DNA of 64,000 nucleotides from UBA1240 sp045599185 (GTDB taxonomy: Bacteria; Spirochaetota; Spirochaetia; Treponematales; Treponemataceae): the NCBI GenBank assembly GCA_045599185.1, contig JAZRVO010000012.1, positions 310,001 to 374,000 on the forward strand. The letters are read 5' to 3'. Numbering within the stretch: the stretch's first letter is position 1; the number at the start of each line of letters is the position of its first letter. The translations under genes and the position numbers were made by a program. The notes beneath the pieces are model-generated. The model did no database searches. It saw nothing but the letters and a program-made list of their open reading frames with translations, and had not been told where the DNA came from. Shown one piece after another: positions 24,386 to 33,230 of the stretch.

Positions 24386-25327
24386 TTACCAGATGCTAAG
24401 CTTGTAGGAAATTCCAAAGGAATAGGCATTGTAGCTGGAACCGCCCAGTACGCCGTCTTTTGCACTGTAGGTGGTACTGGCATTGTTTTTTGTGTTTGTG
24501 TATGTTGTGCTGCCGGTCAGGTTCTGCACGTTTTCGGCACTTGCAAAAACGCTTATTGAATGCCGCTTTAAGAACGAAACTGAAACTTTTATGTCGCCAA
24601 AAAAACCGATGCCGTTTTTAAGATTATCGTTAATTTCAAGGTCGCGAAGCCAGTGTCTGTCTTTCGATTTTCCCCATACGTAAGGCGCGGCACTGAATGA
24701 AGATTCAAAATTGATGAAATCGTAAATATTTCCGCCAATGCGCATTCCTACCGTAGGATACCACATTTCGTGCCTGTAACTTACCACCCGTCCGTAAAGT
24801 TCGTCTTTGGGCAGGGTTTCTTCCCAGTAATTTTTTCCGCGTGCATACTGGGTATAACCGTCCCATGCTTCAAACTGGTGCATTTTGTAATTGAAGCCGG
24901 AAAATGGCGTAATTGCAAAATAATCGCCAAAATCAAAAGCGTAGGAAACTTCGCCTGCAACTTCGGTATTTTTTGTAAGCTTGTTTGGGTGCTGGGAATA
25001 TTTTGTGGCTTTATCGTCGCCGTTTTCGTAGTCAAAATCGTACATCAGGCCGCTTTTGCCTTCAATTCCACCCAAAGCCATCCAGCGCAGTTCCCATTCG
25101 TTAAACGCACCGCTGATTCTTCCTCCAAAAACTTTTTCAGGCTGAAGTTCCCAGTTAAGCATGCTCAGCTTGTGGCGCGTGTCGTCCGGCAAATAATCAA
25201 AAACATACTCATTTATCTGCCCAAACCGTATCATGCCGAAAGGTTCAATTGTGTACAAAAAATCATCGGCGCTGGCACAAAAAGAGAAAATGCTTAAAAC
25301 TGCGAAAATGTTAAAAAACTTTTTCAT
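24386..25327 (-). CDS. Omptin-family outer-membrane protease
   Basis: A 313-residue protein with a Sec signal peptide (cleavage after ASA, residue 20) and alternating beta-strand segments ending in an aromatic residue, as in an outer-membrane barrel. I align it with OmpT/Pla: the catalytic Asp pair is D97 and D99 (YDFDY), and the Asp-x-His pair is D223 and H225 (DRHW), both at positions matching OmpT D83/D85 and D210/H212. The length fits the ten-stranded omptin barrel. It would cut peptides outside the cell. Omptins are best known in Enterobacteria, so its presence in a spirochaete-like genome is notable. The downstream gap has no clear terminator. Confidence 0.82.
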   Translation of the reverse strand: MKKFFNIFAVLSIFSFCASADDFLYTIEPFGMIRFGQINEYVFDYLPDDTRHKLSMLNWELQPEKVFGGRISGAFNEWELRWMALGGIEGKSGLMYDFDYENGDDKATKYSQHPNKLTKNTEVAGEVSYAFDFGDYFAITPFSGFNYKMHQFEAWDGYTQYARGKNYWEETLPKDELYGRVVSYRHEMWYPTVGMRIGGNIYDFINFESSFSAAPYVWGKSKDRHWLRDLEINDNLKNGIGFFGDIKVSVSFLKRHSISVFASAENVQNLTGSTTYTNTKNNASTTYSAKDGVLGGSSYNAYSFGISYKLSIW

Positions 25328-25341
25328 AATCGGTATTTAGT

Positions 25342-26091
25342 TTAATTTTCGGCCAACGGGTTGGTTTTAAAAAGTTTTGCAAGCTGGTTTCGCGTTGCTT
25401 CCAAATCTTTGGAATAAGGCGCGGTAAAAGTCACCATTTCGCCTGTTTCCGGATGCGGCAGGGTAATTTTCCATGCGTGGAGCGCCAGCCGGTTTAAAAG
25501 CGGCCGTTCTTCGTAAACGTCGCCGTGCCACGAACGTTTCAGATCGCTAAGGCGCACAGGTTTCTGGTTGCCGCTGTAAAGCGGGTCACAAACAATGCTC
25601 AGTCCCATATCCTGCAAGTGGCATCTTATCTGGTGGGTGCGCCCGGTTTTTGGCCGCGCTTCAACCCATGAATAAGGGCCGCAGCTGCCAAGGTTTTTAA
25701 AATACGTAATTGAATCTTTTCCGTTCCGGCTGATTACGGTTCTGTGACGCTGGTCACCATTTACAAGCAGGCGTTTATTGCTGCTGGTCTCTTCCCAAAG
25801 CGGCCGTCCCCACACAAGGGCGTGGTATATTTTTTCAACCTTGCGCTGTTCAAAAGCCATGGAAAGGGCTTTGTGGGCTTCGGCGTTGCGTGCGTAAACG
25901 ACCGCCCCAGAAGTATCTTTATCAATGCGGTGAACTGCGTACAATTTACCGAATTCTTCCTTTGCTGCAGTATCCAGCCGGGGGGCATCCGTGTCGTACC
26001 GGTCCTGTGCCGTTAAAATTCCAGACGCCTTGTTAAGAACAACAATATAATCATCGTGATAAATTTCTGTGTAAACTGGTGAAGATTTCAT
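25342..26091 (-). CDS. RluA-family pseudouridine synthase
   Basis: A 249-residue enzyme that converts uridine to pseudouridine in rRNA or tRNA. The RluA core is clear: HRIDKDTSGAVVYAR with the catalytic Asp near residue 80, the RPKTGRTHQIRCHLQDMGLSIVCDPLYSG block and the later RLALHAWKITLPHP motif. There is no N-terminal S4 domain, as in the short RluA type. I start at 26091 (MKSSPVYTEIYHDDYIVV); an in-frame ATG at 26109 is possible. Neither has a ribosome-binding site, and a TATATT box seven bases before 26091 suggests a short or absent leader. It is 14 bases upstream of the omptin gene in the same direction. Confidence 0.92.
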   Translation of the reverse strand: MKSSPVYTEIYHDDYIVVLNKASGILTAQDRYDTDAPRLDTAAKEEFGKLYAVHRIDKDTSGAVVYARNAEAHKALSMAFEQRKVEKIYHALVWGRPLWEETSSNKRLLVNGDQRHRTVISRNGKDSITYFKNLGSCGPYSWVEARPKTGRTHQIRCHLQDMGLSIVCDPLYSGNQKPVRLSDLKRSWHGDVYEERPLLNRLALHAWKITLPHPETGEMVTFTAPYSKDLEATRNQLAKLFKTNPLAEN

Positions 26092-26180
26092 ACACGGCAA
26101 ATATAGCATATTTTTGCATTAAATACAGTAAGTATTTGCAAATAAATGAAATATATGCACCTGAAATTCAATTATTACGG

Positions 26181-26217
26181 CGAATGACGAGTTTGGAAAA
26201 TTTATAAAAAAAAGCAA
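26181..26217 (+). repeat. Dispersed A/T-rich repeat, copy 2
   Basis: Second copy of the repeat at 10945-10978 (27 of the first 30 bases identical). It runs directly into the left arm of the 87-bp element that begins at 26214. Confidence 0.6.
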
Positions 26218-26300
26218 CCGCAGGCAATCCCTGCCCCGAAAAAAAGACTTGTTCATACGCACGGCGTATTTTTTTCGTGTCCGTGCCTGCCTACGATTGC
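26214..26300 (-). repeat. 87-bp inverted-repeat element, copy 2 (opposite strand)
   Basis: Arms begin GCAACCGCAGGCA and end in the near complement (TGCCTGCCTACGATTGC), with inner CGAAAAAAA/TTTTTTTCG arms and a 22-24 base loop. Its reverse complement matches the element at 20199-20285 over both arms and part of the loop. It lies in the 650-base gap between rluA and the phosphofructokinase gene. The remaining gap (26301-26741) shows no gene I can support; short frames there lack start signals. Confidence 0.75.
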
Positions 26301-26741
26301 CTTTTATAAAATTATCCTGCATTTTCAGGCAAGTATTTAAAACTTGAAGTTTGACCAATTTTTAAAAATGCCACGAAAATCCAGCCGTTTTTATTTTTCA
26401 GTTAAAGTTTGCAAAGCCTTAAATTGAAGGCAAGGTTTCATACTTTTACGTGCTTTGTGGCGGTTGCCTGCAATTTTTTAGTTGCAGAGGGAATTTTCGG
26501 CAGGTTTCGGCTGCGGCTGTGGTCTTGAGGAAAGGACGTTTTGGGTGTACATTTAGGTGAACTGTTTTTCAAATCTGTTCCGAATTTTGCAATTTTCGGA
26601 ATTATTTTTGAAATAAGATGTTTTGTGCCGGATTGTCTTTCCGGCATAAAACAGGAATTCCTGATATTCAGATGTTCCGTTTATCCGGTTCACTTTTGCG
26701 GCAAAACTGCAAAAAGCAAAAAAATACATTAGAGGTGCGGC

Positions 26742-28082
26742 ATGAAAGGAAAATTAGATTTTTCAATAGACACTCTGGGACCATGCAAGGTTCCGTCACC
26801 TATTAAACTTTCTAACGAAGTTGGCGACTTTATTGCAAACTACGTGCGCGATACAGAGTTTATTCGTTATAACATCGATGTTTATGACGATGATTCTGAA
26901 GTTGAAGTTGAAGCTTACAAGGCAAACCTTATAGAAAAAGCCGGTCCGCGTGAATTGATTTATTTTAACCCTAAACACGTTCATGCTGCCATTTGTACCT
27001 GCGGCGGTTTGTGCCCGGGCTTAAACGACGTTATCCGTGCAGTTGTACGCTGTTTGTGGAACCGTTACGGCGTGCGCCGCATTTCAGGCATTCGCTACGG
27101 CTATAAAGGCTTTTTGAACGAATACGGTTTTGACGTTGTGGATTTGAACCCGGATAAGGTTGACGACATTCACAAAACCGGTGGTTCTTATTTGGGAACA
27201 AGCCGTGGCTGTGGCGACCGGGTTATAGACATTGTTGATGCAATTGAACGCCTTAACATTAACATGCTTTTTATTGTTGGCGGCGACGGTACTCAGCGCG
27301 GTTCGCTGGAAATTGCAGAAGAAATTGAACGTCGCGGTTCTAAAATTACAGTTGTCGGCATTCCGAAAACTGTAGACAACGATTTGATGTTCATTCAGAA
27401 ATCATTTGGTTTTGATACTGCCGTTGTAAAGGCAACTGAAGCCGTGGCAGCAGCCCACATGGAAGCCCATTCCCAGATAAACGGTATCGGTCTTGTAAAA
27501 TTGATGGGCCGCGAATCTGGATTTATTGCTACTTCTACAGCGCTTGCCAGCCACGAAGTAAACTTCTGTCTTATTCCGGAAGTTCCTTTCGATTTGGACG
27601 GAGACAACGGCTTCCTTCCGGCACTTAAACAGCGCATTCTGGAACGCAACCACGCGGTTGTAATTGTTGCAGAAGGTGCAGGTCAGGAACTTTTGAAGGC
27701 AACCGGCGAAAAAGACGCTTCGGGCAACATTAAACTTGGCGACATTGGTACTTATCTTCGCGACAGAATTACTGAATATTTCAAACAGGAAAAAATCCAC
27801 ATTAACCTGAAATATATGGACCCAAGCTACCAGATTCGTTCAGCACCTGCTGTTGCTGTGGATTCCATTTACTGTGAACGCCTTGGAAACAACGCCGTTC
27901 ACGCTGCAATGGCCGGTAAAACCAAGCTTTTGATTGGTCTTGTTCACGACAAATTCGTGCACCTGCCAATTCAGCTTGTAACAATGCAGCGCAACCACGT
28001 AAATCCGGAAGGTTCTTTGTGGCGCGATGCAATTGACGCAACCGGACAGCCGGTTTCTATGGTTTCACGCGAAAAACAGTAA
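26742..28082 (+). CDS. pfkA: 6-phosphofructokinase, probably ATP-dependent
   Basis: Phosphorylates fructose 6-phosphate in glycolysis. The 446-residue protein belongs to the longer PFK group found in spirochaetes, trypanosomes and plants. Landmarks are CGGLCPGLNDVIR (about 88-100), GYKGF (120-124), GGDGTQRG (180-187) and PKTVDNDL (208-215). Gly183 in GGDGT points to ATP rather than pyrophosphate as donor, where an Asp would be expected; Lys209 in PKT is the residue usual in PPi enzymes but also occurs in the ATP-using trypanosome type. The donor is therefore probable, not certain. A GAGG site precedes the ATG. It has its own terminator and no operon partner. Confidence 0.94.
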   Translation: MKGKLDFSIDTLGPCKVPSPIKLSNEVGDFIANYVRDTEFIRYNIDVYDDDSEVEVEAYKANLIEKAGPRELIYFNPKHVHAAICTCGGLCPGLNDVIRAVVRCLWNRYGVRRISGIRYGYKGFLNEYGFDVVDLNPDKVDDIHKTGGSYLGTSRGCGDRVIDIVDAIERLNINMLFIVGGDGTQRGSLEIAEEIERRGSKITVVGIPKTVDNDLMFIQKSFGFDTAVVKATEAVAAAHMEAHSQINGIGLVKLMGRESGFIATSTALASHEVNFCLIPEVPFDLDGDNGFLPALKQRILERNHAVVIVAEGAGQELLKATGEKDASGNIKLGDIGTYLRDRITEYFKQEKIHINLKYMDPSYQIRSAPAVAVDSIYCERLGNNAVHAAMAGKTKLLIGLVHDKFVHLPIQLVTMQRNHVNPEGSLWRDAIDATGQPVSMVSREKQ

Positions 28083-28102
28083 ATTAACTTAACGGATAAA
28101 AG

Positions 28103-28131
28103 GCTGCTTTGCTTTCAAGGCAGCTTTTTTT
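28103..28131 (+). terminator. Terminator after phosphofructokinase
   Basis: GCTGCTTTG (28103-28111) pairs with CAAGGCAGC (28116-28124) with one G-U pair and a 4-base loop, followed by seven T. Confidence 0.88.
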
Positions 28132-28261
28132 GGCGTTTATGCAAATTTTATTTGAAACAGAATAAAAACCGCTGAAACGATAATTTTTTATCTGCTTTAA
28201 GTTTGCGCTGCAAGTACGCTAAAAACCGCACATTTAAAACTGACTTTTTATGGAGAAGAAA

Positions 28262-28780
28262 ATGGAATTTGAAAAAATAAACCCGAACGAAATTAATAAA
28301 AATCCCTTTGACTTGATAAACAAGGACTGGGCTTTGGTTGCAGCAGAAAAAGACGGCAAGGTAAACGCCTTAACGGCCAGCTGGGGCGGCGTAGGCGTTT
28401 TGTGGAACAAAAATGTTGTATTTCTTTTCATCCGCAACAGCCGCTACACAAAAGAATTTATTGACAGCGCCGAAACTTTTAGCCTTACGTTTTTTAACCA
28501 CGAAAAATACGCCGAAACTTACAAATATTTCGGCTCGGTAAGCGGCCGCACCGAAGACAAAATTGCCAAACAGGGTTTAACCGTTGCAAAAACAGAAGGC
28601 ACGCCATATTTTTCGCAGGGCAAGCTGGCTGTAATTTGCAGAAAATTAAGCGCAATGCCATTTGATAAAAGCACCTTTATCGATTCCGGCCTTGCGCCGG
28701 CATTTTACGCAGACGACGACATGCACACAATGTACATTGGCGAAATTGTAAGTGCGCTGCACAACAGTGCAAACGAATAA
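28262..28780 (+). CDS. Flavin reductase-like FMN-binding protein
   Basis: A 172-residue split-barrel flavoprotein of the flavin-reductase-like family. The conserved stretches are VNALTASWGGVGVLW, which contacts FMN phosphate, VVFLFIRNSRYTKEFI, FSLTFFN and the GSVSGRTEDKIAK segment. It may reduce free flavin or act as an FMN-dependent oxidoreductase of unknown substrate. I choose the ATG at 28262 because GGAG (28252-28255) is six bases upstream; the ATG at 28250 overlaps that site. It stands alone between the PFK gene and the convergent helicase pair. Confidence 0.88.
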   Translation: MEFEKINPNEINKNPFDLINKDWALVAAEKDGKVNALTASWGGVGVLWNKNVVFLFIRNSRYTKEFIDSAETFSLTFFNHEKYAETYKYFGSVSGRTEDKIAKQGLTVAKTEGTPYFSQGKLAVICRKLSAMPFDKSTFIDSGLAPAFYADDDMHTMYIGEIVSALHNSANE

Positions 28781-28806
28781 CCCTGTTATTCAGGTTAAGA
28801 AATCGT

Positions 28807-28841
28807 ACTTTCTCCGGCGCTAAAATCGTGCCGGGGAAAGT
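28807..28841. terminator. Hairpin between convergent genes
   Basis: ACTTTCTCCGGC (28807-28818) pairs with GCCGGGGAAAGT (28830-28841), 12 bp with one G-T pair. No T run follows on either strand, so it may end transcription weakly or protect 3' ends. Confidence 0.4.
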
Positions 28842-28848
28842 AGACACC

Positions 28849-31074
28849 CTAAAATTCTGTCATTTTAAAAATTGAACCGCGTATGCGTTTTACAAGGTTT
28901 GCCTTGCTGACCGAATAAGTTTTTTCTTCGCTGGAAGGAACAAGGCGCAAATGAATTATTGCATCGCCGTTTGTTTTTTCCAGGCTTAAAGGTTCGCCCA
29001 CAATTGGCTGGGACATTCCATCGTACAAAAGTTCAATCAGGCTTCCGTTGCTTATTGCGTGTTCAATTACGTGCACTTTTCCCGAATAATCCATTCCGCT
29101 TGCTTCAACCCGTTCAAAACGCACCGATTCGGCTCGCAGCTGGCTTGGGTTTACCACAATCTTGCGTTTTACGCGCAGTGCAAGGCCGTCTTTCTGTTCT
29201 GCCGAAAAATCTGCACCTTCAATCGCGTCCAAAAAGCCCTGCAAAACTTCATCCCGTTCTTTTTTCGTACAGACAGTCTGCTCTTGGTTTCCTTCGTTTC
29301 CGCTTTTTGCCGTTTCTGCCGAATTGGCAAAAATTTGGGCGCTTGTTTTTGCGGTTTGGGCGTGCAAAGCCTGACCTTTTGGCGAAAGTTTTGCAAAACT
29401 TTTACCCGGCGTGTCGCTGCTAACGGTTTTAATTGCGCCTACAAAATCCAGTCCGCTTTCTTCAATTATTTTTTTTGCTTCCTCGTCATCAAAAAAATCA
29501 AGCAGATAAATGCCTTCGCCTAAAACGGCGTTTATGTAAGGCTTTAGCTTTTCGTTATTTTCAATGAAAACTTTTTTTTCGCTGGCCGCTTTCAGCACAT
29601 AGCCGCGGTACAAAAATGCGCTGTTGTAATTTTCAAACCACTGGTTCAGGCTAAAATCAAGGCTCTGGCTTATTCTGTGGCTGGCGCATTCCTCAATTTG
29701 GGCTTTTATCGTGCCGGCATCAAGACCGCTGTCAAAGGCGCGGCCGCACGTTTTTTTGCTTATTTCAAAATGGGGCACTGCGTCAAAATTTTCAATTTTT
29801 AAAAAGCGCATTAAAGGCAAAAGGTCTGCAAGCCCCGGCATATTTAAAATGCACGCAGAAAAATCAGCGTCAATTGTTAAGGCGGGTTTTGGGCTTGTGT
29901 CAGCGGCCGCGGCAAAACCGCAAGTTTTTTTATAGTTTTCAACCAGCGGCGAACATACCCACGCGCCGTTTTCTTCTGTTAAAAGGCCGCTTTTTGTAAT
30001 CTGTTCTACAATTTTTACCGCGCTAATTTCGTTTTCAGTTGAAGCTGCAGAGCCGCCCGGATTTTTGGCAGGTTCCATCAAAAGTTCTGCAAGACGGCTT
30101 TTTTTAAGGACAATGTCGCCTTCTTCCTGGGCGTTTTCACGGTTTAAAACCACGCTGCGGTTAAGCACGCGTTTGGAAAAACCTTCGGCCGGTATTTGTA
30201 GCAGAATTGTCATTATAAGCTGGGCGTTGCGCTGCAAAACTGCCGGGCTGCACGGGCCGCAGCTTGCTGCAACCACGTAACAAATCTGGGAAAAATCGTC
30301 CAGCTTGCAGAAATTTTCCCACCGCATAAGCCTGCACGAAATTTCAGAAAGATTCTGTCTTATAAGCTGAAGGTTTTTTAAGCCTTCAAACAGAAGCATG
30401 AAATAGGCAAAGCCTTCTTTTGTGGCGGTAAAACTGAAAGCCGCGTTCAAAAGGCTTGTACAGCGTTTTTTAAAAGTACCGTCGGCCTTGCAAAGGTCTT
30501 CTTCGTGAAAGAAAAATGAAAAAATTGCTGCCAGCAGCATGGAAGTTGGCTGGGGCAGGGCGTCCGGCGTTTTTTCAGGCAGATTTGCTGTTCCCGGGGC
30601 GGCGGTTTTTTTTGCGTTCTCTTCTGCAAAATCAGGCAGAAGGGATGAAAAACTTAAAAATGGTTCAAGATGCGCTTTAAGCTGGGGCGTAATTGCAAAA
30701 TAGCTTTTGCGGTTTTCAATTTTTCTGTAAATTAAAAGCCTTTCTTCAAGGTTCAAAATTCGTTCGTACAGGTCTGCAAAGGTAAAATCCGCCATAAAAA
30801 AATGTGAAAGTTTTTCCTGCGTTGGTCTGGCAAGATATTTTACAGCACTTAAAATCAAAATGTCGTTTGGCGAAAGCAGTTTAAGAATGTTCTGCACGTT
30901 TTCCGGCCTGCGCAAAAAGGCACTTAATTCTTCCAGAAGTTTCTGCTTGTTGTAAGGCGTTTTTATTTCGCCCAGATACATTCTTATCAGTTCAAAAAAA
31001 TGGTTGTCGTTCATCAGCGTAAGTGATTCGCGCCAGGCAATAATTTCCTGAACCTGCTGGTTGTTTCTTTCCAT
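28849..31074 (-). CDS. XPB-helicase partner protein (helicase-associated and WYL-like domains)
   Basis: A 741-residue soluble protein 12 bases downstream of the XPB-type helicase gene. The N-terminal third is helical and winged-helix-like (about 1-130). A central region (about 395-500, starting ALTIDADFSACIL) resembles the helicase-C-terminal domain (Helicase_C_3) seen in bacterial XPB-associated proteins. The C-terminal 70 residues (about 665-735, with SLIELLYDGMSQPIVGEPLSL) look WYL-like, a fold that often binds nucleic acid or nucleotides. There is no nuclease motif that I recognise. A role with the helicase in DNA repair or transcription-coupled events is inferred from domain content and the shared operon. 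Confidence 0.8.
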   Translation of the reverse strand: MERNNQQVQEIIAWRESLTLMNDNHFFELIRMYLGEIKTPYNKQKLLEELSAFLRRPENVQNILKLLSPNDILILSAVKYLARPTQEKLSHFFMADFTFADLYERILNLEERLLIYRKIENRKSYFAITPQLKAHLEPFLSFSSLLPDFAEENAKKTAAPGTANLPEKTPDALPQPTSMLLAAIFSFFFHEEDLCKADGTFKKRCTSLLNAAFSFTATKEGFAYFMLLFEGLKNLQLIRQNLSEISCRLMRWENFCKLDDFSQICYVVAASCGPCSPAVLQRNAQLIMTILLQIPAEGFSKRVLNRSVVLNRENAQEEGDIVLKKSRLAELLMEPAKNPGGSAASTENEISAVKIVEQITKSGLLTEENGAWVCSPLVENYKKTCGFAAAADTSPKPALTIDADFSACILNMPGLADLLPLMRFLKIENFDAVPHFEISKKTCGRAFDSGLDAGTIKAQIEECASHRISQSLDFSLNQWFENYNSAFLYRGYVLKAASEKKVFIENNEKLKPYINAVLGEGIYLLDFFDDEEAKKIIEESGLDFVGAIKTVSSDTPGKSFAKLSPKGQALHAQTAKTSAQIFANSAETAKSGNEGNQEQTVCTKKERDEVLQGFLDAIEGADFSAEQKDGLALRVKRKIVVNPSQLRAESVRFERVEASGMDYSGKVHVIEHAISNGSLIELLYDGMSQPIVGEPLSLEKTNGDAIIHLRLVPSSEEKTYSVSKANLVKRIRGSIFKMTEF

Positions 31075-31086
31075 ACTTTCCTTTTT

Positions 31087-32883
31087 TTATGCTTGGTTTT
31101 CTTCCAGAACGTCTGCTTTCAGCTGCTCGTCATCGGTGTATTTTAAAATGCGGTAATCGTACCCCTGTTCTGCCAGAAATTTCTGGCGGTGGCTTCCGAA
31201 TTCTTCTTCAACCGTGTTTGCCGTTATAAGGGTAAAAAAGCGTGCCTTGCGCTGTTTGGGGCGCAGAATGCGTCCAAGGCGCTGGGCTTCTTCCTGCCGG
31301 CTTCCAAATGTTCCTGAAATTTGTATCGCAATGGAAGCATCCGGCAGGTCGATGGCGAAATTGGCAACTTTGCTTACAACAATTACCCGGTTTTCGCCGC
31401 TTTTGAAGGCGGCATAAATGCGGTCGCGTTCGGCATTTGGCGTTTTGCCGGTTATAAGCGGCACGTTCAAATCTTTGGCAATTTTTTCCAGCTGTTCAAT
31501 GTACTGGCCAATAATCAGTATTTTGTCTTCGGGGAAAATTGAACAGATTGTTTTTGCAATCGGCAGCTTGTCGGCGTTGTCGCTGGCAATTTTGTGTTTT
31601 TGCCGCTGGTTTGCCACGGCGTATTCAATTTCCTTGTTTTCAGGAAGGTTTATGCGCAGTTCCACGCATTCGGCTTCGGCAATCCAGCCGGAACTTTCCA
31701 GTTCTTTCCATGGCACGTCAAAGCGTTTGGGGCCTACAAGGCTGAAAACGTGGCCTTCGCAGCCGTCTTCGCGCACCAGTGTTGCGGTTAAACCAACCCG
31801 GCGCACGGTTTGCAGTTCGGCAGTTATTCTGAAAACCGGCGCAGGCAAAAGGTGTACTTCGTCGTAAATTATCAGTCCCCAGGCTCGTTCCCGGAAAATC
31901 TTGAAGTGGGGGTAGTTGTCTTCCTGGCCTGCGCGCCATGTTAAAACCTGATAGGTTGCAACTGTAACCGGTTTTATGATTTTCTGTTCGCCGGTATATT
32001 CGCCAATCTGTTCCGGCAAAAGCGTGGTTTTGTCCAAAAGTTCGGCTATCCACTGGTGCACGGCAGAAATATTTGTTGTAACAACCAGCGTGCTGGTTTG
32101 CAAAAGACTCATTATCTGCATTCCTACAATGGTTTTTCCGGCACCGCATGGCAAAACTATCGTGCCAAAACCTGTACCAGGTCCTTTGTCTCCAACCAGT
32201 GCGGCTGCGGCATTTTTCTGGTAATCGCGCACGGCAAATTCCCTGCCGCTTTTACAGGTGTCGCGCAGTTCAAATTCCAGTTTTTCGCCGTCTTTAAGCG
32301 GCACTTCGTCTTTAACCGGCCAGCCAAGCTGCAAAAGTTTCTGTTTAACTGTTCCGCGGTCAATAAGGCGCACCCAGAAAGTATTTTTAAAAGCCTTGTT
32401 TACAAAAAGAAGGTCTGTAAGCTGTTTTGCCGCGGCAAGTTCCTTAAAAATTGCTTCGCTTGCACATTCAAGGCACAAATAATCTGCAAAATCGTCGTCT
32501 GTTTTATTTTCCGCCTTTTCGTTTCCGGCTGTTCCGCTGTTTTCCTGTGTCATAATCTGAAAAAGGCGCAGCTTGCCGAATTTTCCGCAAGTGTCCGTAA
32601 TCCAGAAACTTACGGCCTGTGGCACCGGGAAGCGTGAAAAACTGTCCAGCACTTTAAGCGCGTCTTCGCCTGTAAAGCCTGCACTTGCTGCGTTCCAAAG
32701 TGAAAGTGGCGTAATGCGGTAAGTGTGCAAATGTTCCGGAGAACGTTCAAGTTCTGCAAAAGGTATAAGGGCGTTGCGGCAGTCTTCGGCTAAAGGCGAA
32801 TGCACGTCCAGCAAAAGGGTGCGGTCGCTTTGAACGATAAGGGGATTAAACGGGTTTGGCTGGGCAGAAGTTTGATTTTGCAT
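31087..32883 (-). CDS. XPB/ERCC3-type superfamily 2 DNA helicase
   Basis: A 598-residue 3'-5' DNA helicase related to eukaryotic XPB. Visible motifs: an N-terminal damage-recognition-like domain (about 1-200), Walker A LPCGAGKTIVGMQ near 250, the DEVH box in IIYDEVHLLPAP, motif III GLTATLVREDG, and motif VI QRLGRILRPK in the second RecA fold. The RED-like tripeptide of XPB is seen as RED in LVREDG. Bacterial XPB proteins are thought to act in DNA repair. It is transcribed ahead of its partner gene. The start is ATG at 32883; about 60 bases upstream a strong terminator isolates it from the TPR gene. Confidence 0.95.
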   Translation of the reverse strand: MQNQTSAQPNPFNPLIVQSDRTLLLDVHSPLAEDCRNALIPFAELERSPEHLHTYRITPLSLWNAASAGFTGEDALKVLDSFSRFPVPQAVSFWITDTCGKFGKLRLFQIMTQENSGTAGNEKAENKTDDDFADYLCLECASEAIFKELAAAKQLTDLLFVNKAFKNTFWVRLIDRGTVKQKLLQLGWPVKDEVPLKDGEKLEFELRDTCKSGREFAVRDYQKNAAAALVGDKGPGTGFGTIVLPCGAGKTIVGMQIMSLLQTSTLVVTTNISAVHQWIAELLDKTTLLPEQIGEYTGEQKIIKPVTVATYQVLTWRAGQEDNYPHFKIFRERAWGLIIYDEVHLLPAPVFRITAELQTVRRVGLTATLVREDGCEGHVFSLVGPKRFDVPWKELESSGWIAEAECVELRINLPENKEIEYAVANQRQKHKIASDNADKLPIAKTICSIFPEDKILIIGQYIEQLEKIAKDLNVPLITGKTPNAERDRIYAAFKSGENRVIVVSKVANFAIDLPDASIAIQISGTFGSRQEEAQRLGRILRPKQRKARFFTLITANTVEEEFGSHRQKFLAEQGYDYRILKYTDDEQLKADVLEENQA

Positions 32884-32970
32884 AACAGATTATTTTATCG
32901 AATTATGAGTGAAATGTCATCGCAAAAATTATTTTCTTGCAGAAAAATTGTTGCGGCAAAAATTTGAAAA

Positions 32971-33033
32971 AAAATAAAAAAGCAGCAGTTCTGTTTGCCG
33001 GTTTTAAAACCGCACAAATTAACTGCTGCTTTT
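32971..33033 (-). terminator. Terminator upstream of the XPB operon
   Basis: AAAAAGCAGCAGTT (32977-32990) pairs with AACTGCTGCTTTT (33021-33033), with an inner CCGGTTTTAAAACCG stem. Read on the minus strand, the stem is followed by a long T run (complement of 32969-32980). It ends the TPR-gene transcript before the helicase gene. Confidence 0.88.
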
Positions 33034-33230
33034 CATTTAAACGATAAACTGTCTTTTCAAACTTGTTTCGGAATCTATGGCAAGTACAGGTTAATCCAAC
33101 TTTTTTTTGAATGCAGGCATTTTGCCTTCTCAAAACTCCTCCGCGTGCCAAAATCAGTGGAATTGGCAAACTAATCAGTCAGCACGCGCCTGCCGCTTGG
33201 CATGCGAGAAAGCCCTTGGTCGGTTAAAAT
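33034..33230. other. Intergenic stretch with degenerate REP-like half-site
   Basis: Nothing here codes convincingly. Read on the minus strand, 33062-33080 begins AGATTCCGAAACAAGTTTG, close to the left part of the twin-hairpin repeat at 10988-11008. A TTGGCA...TGCCAA type repetition is also present around 33150-33205. Together with the terminator before it this makes up the 347-base gap between the TPR and helicase genes. Confidence 0.3.

Noticed and set aside
26438..26732. Short frames on both strands in the gap before phosphofructokinase
   Set aside because: No start signals, low-complexity basic composition and mutually overlapping.
32903..33169. 88-codon minus-strand frame between XPB and the TPR gene
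   Set aside because: It runs through the strong terminator at 32971-33033 and has no ribosome-binding site.
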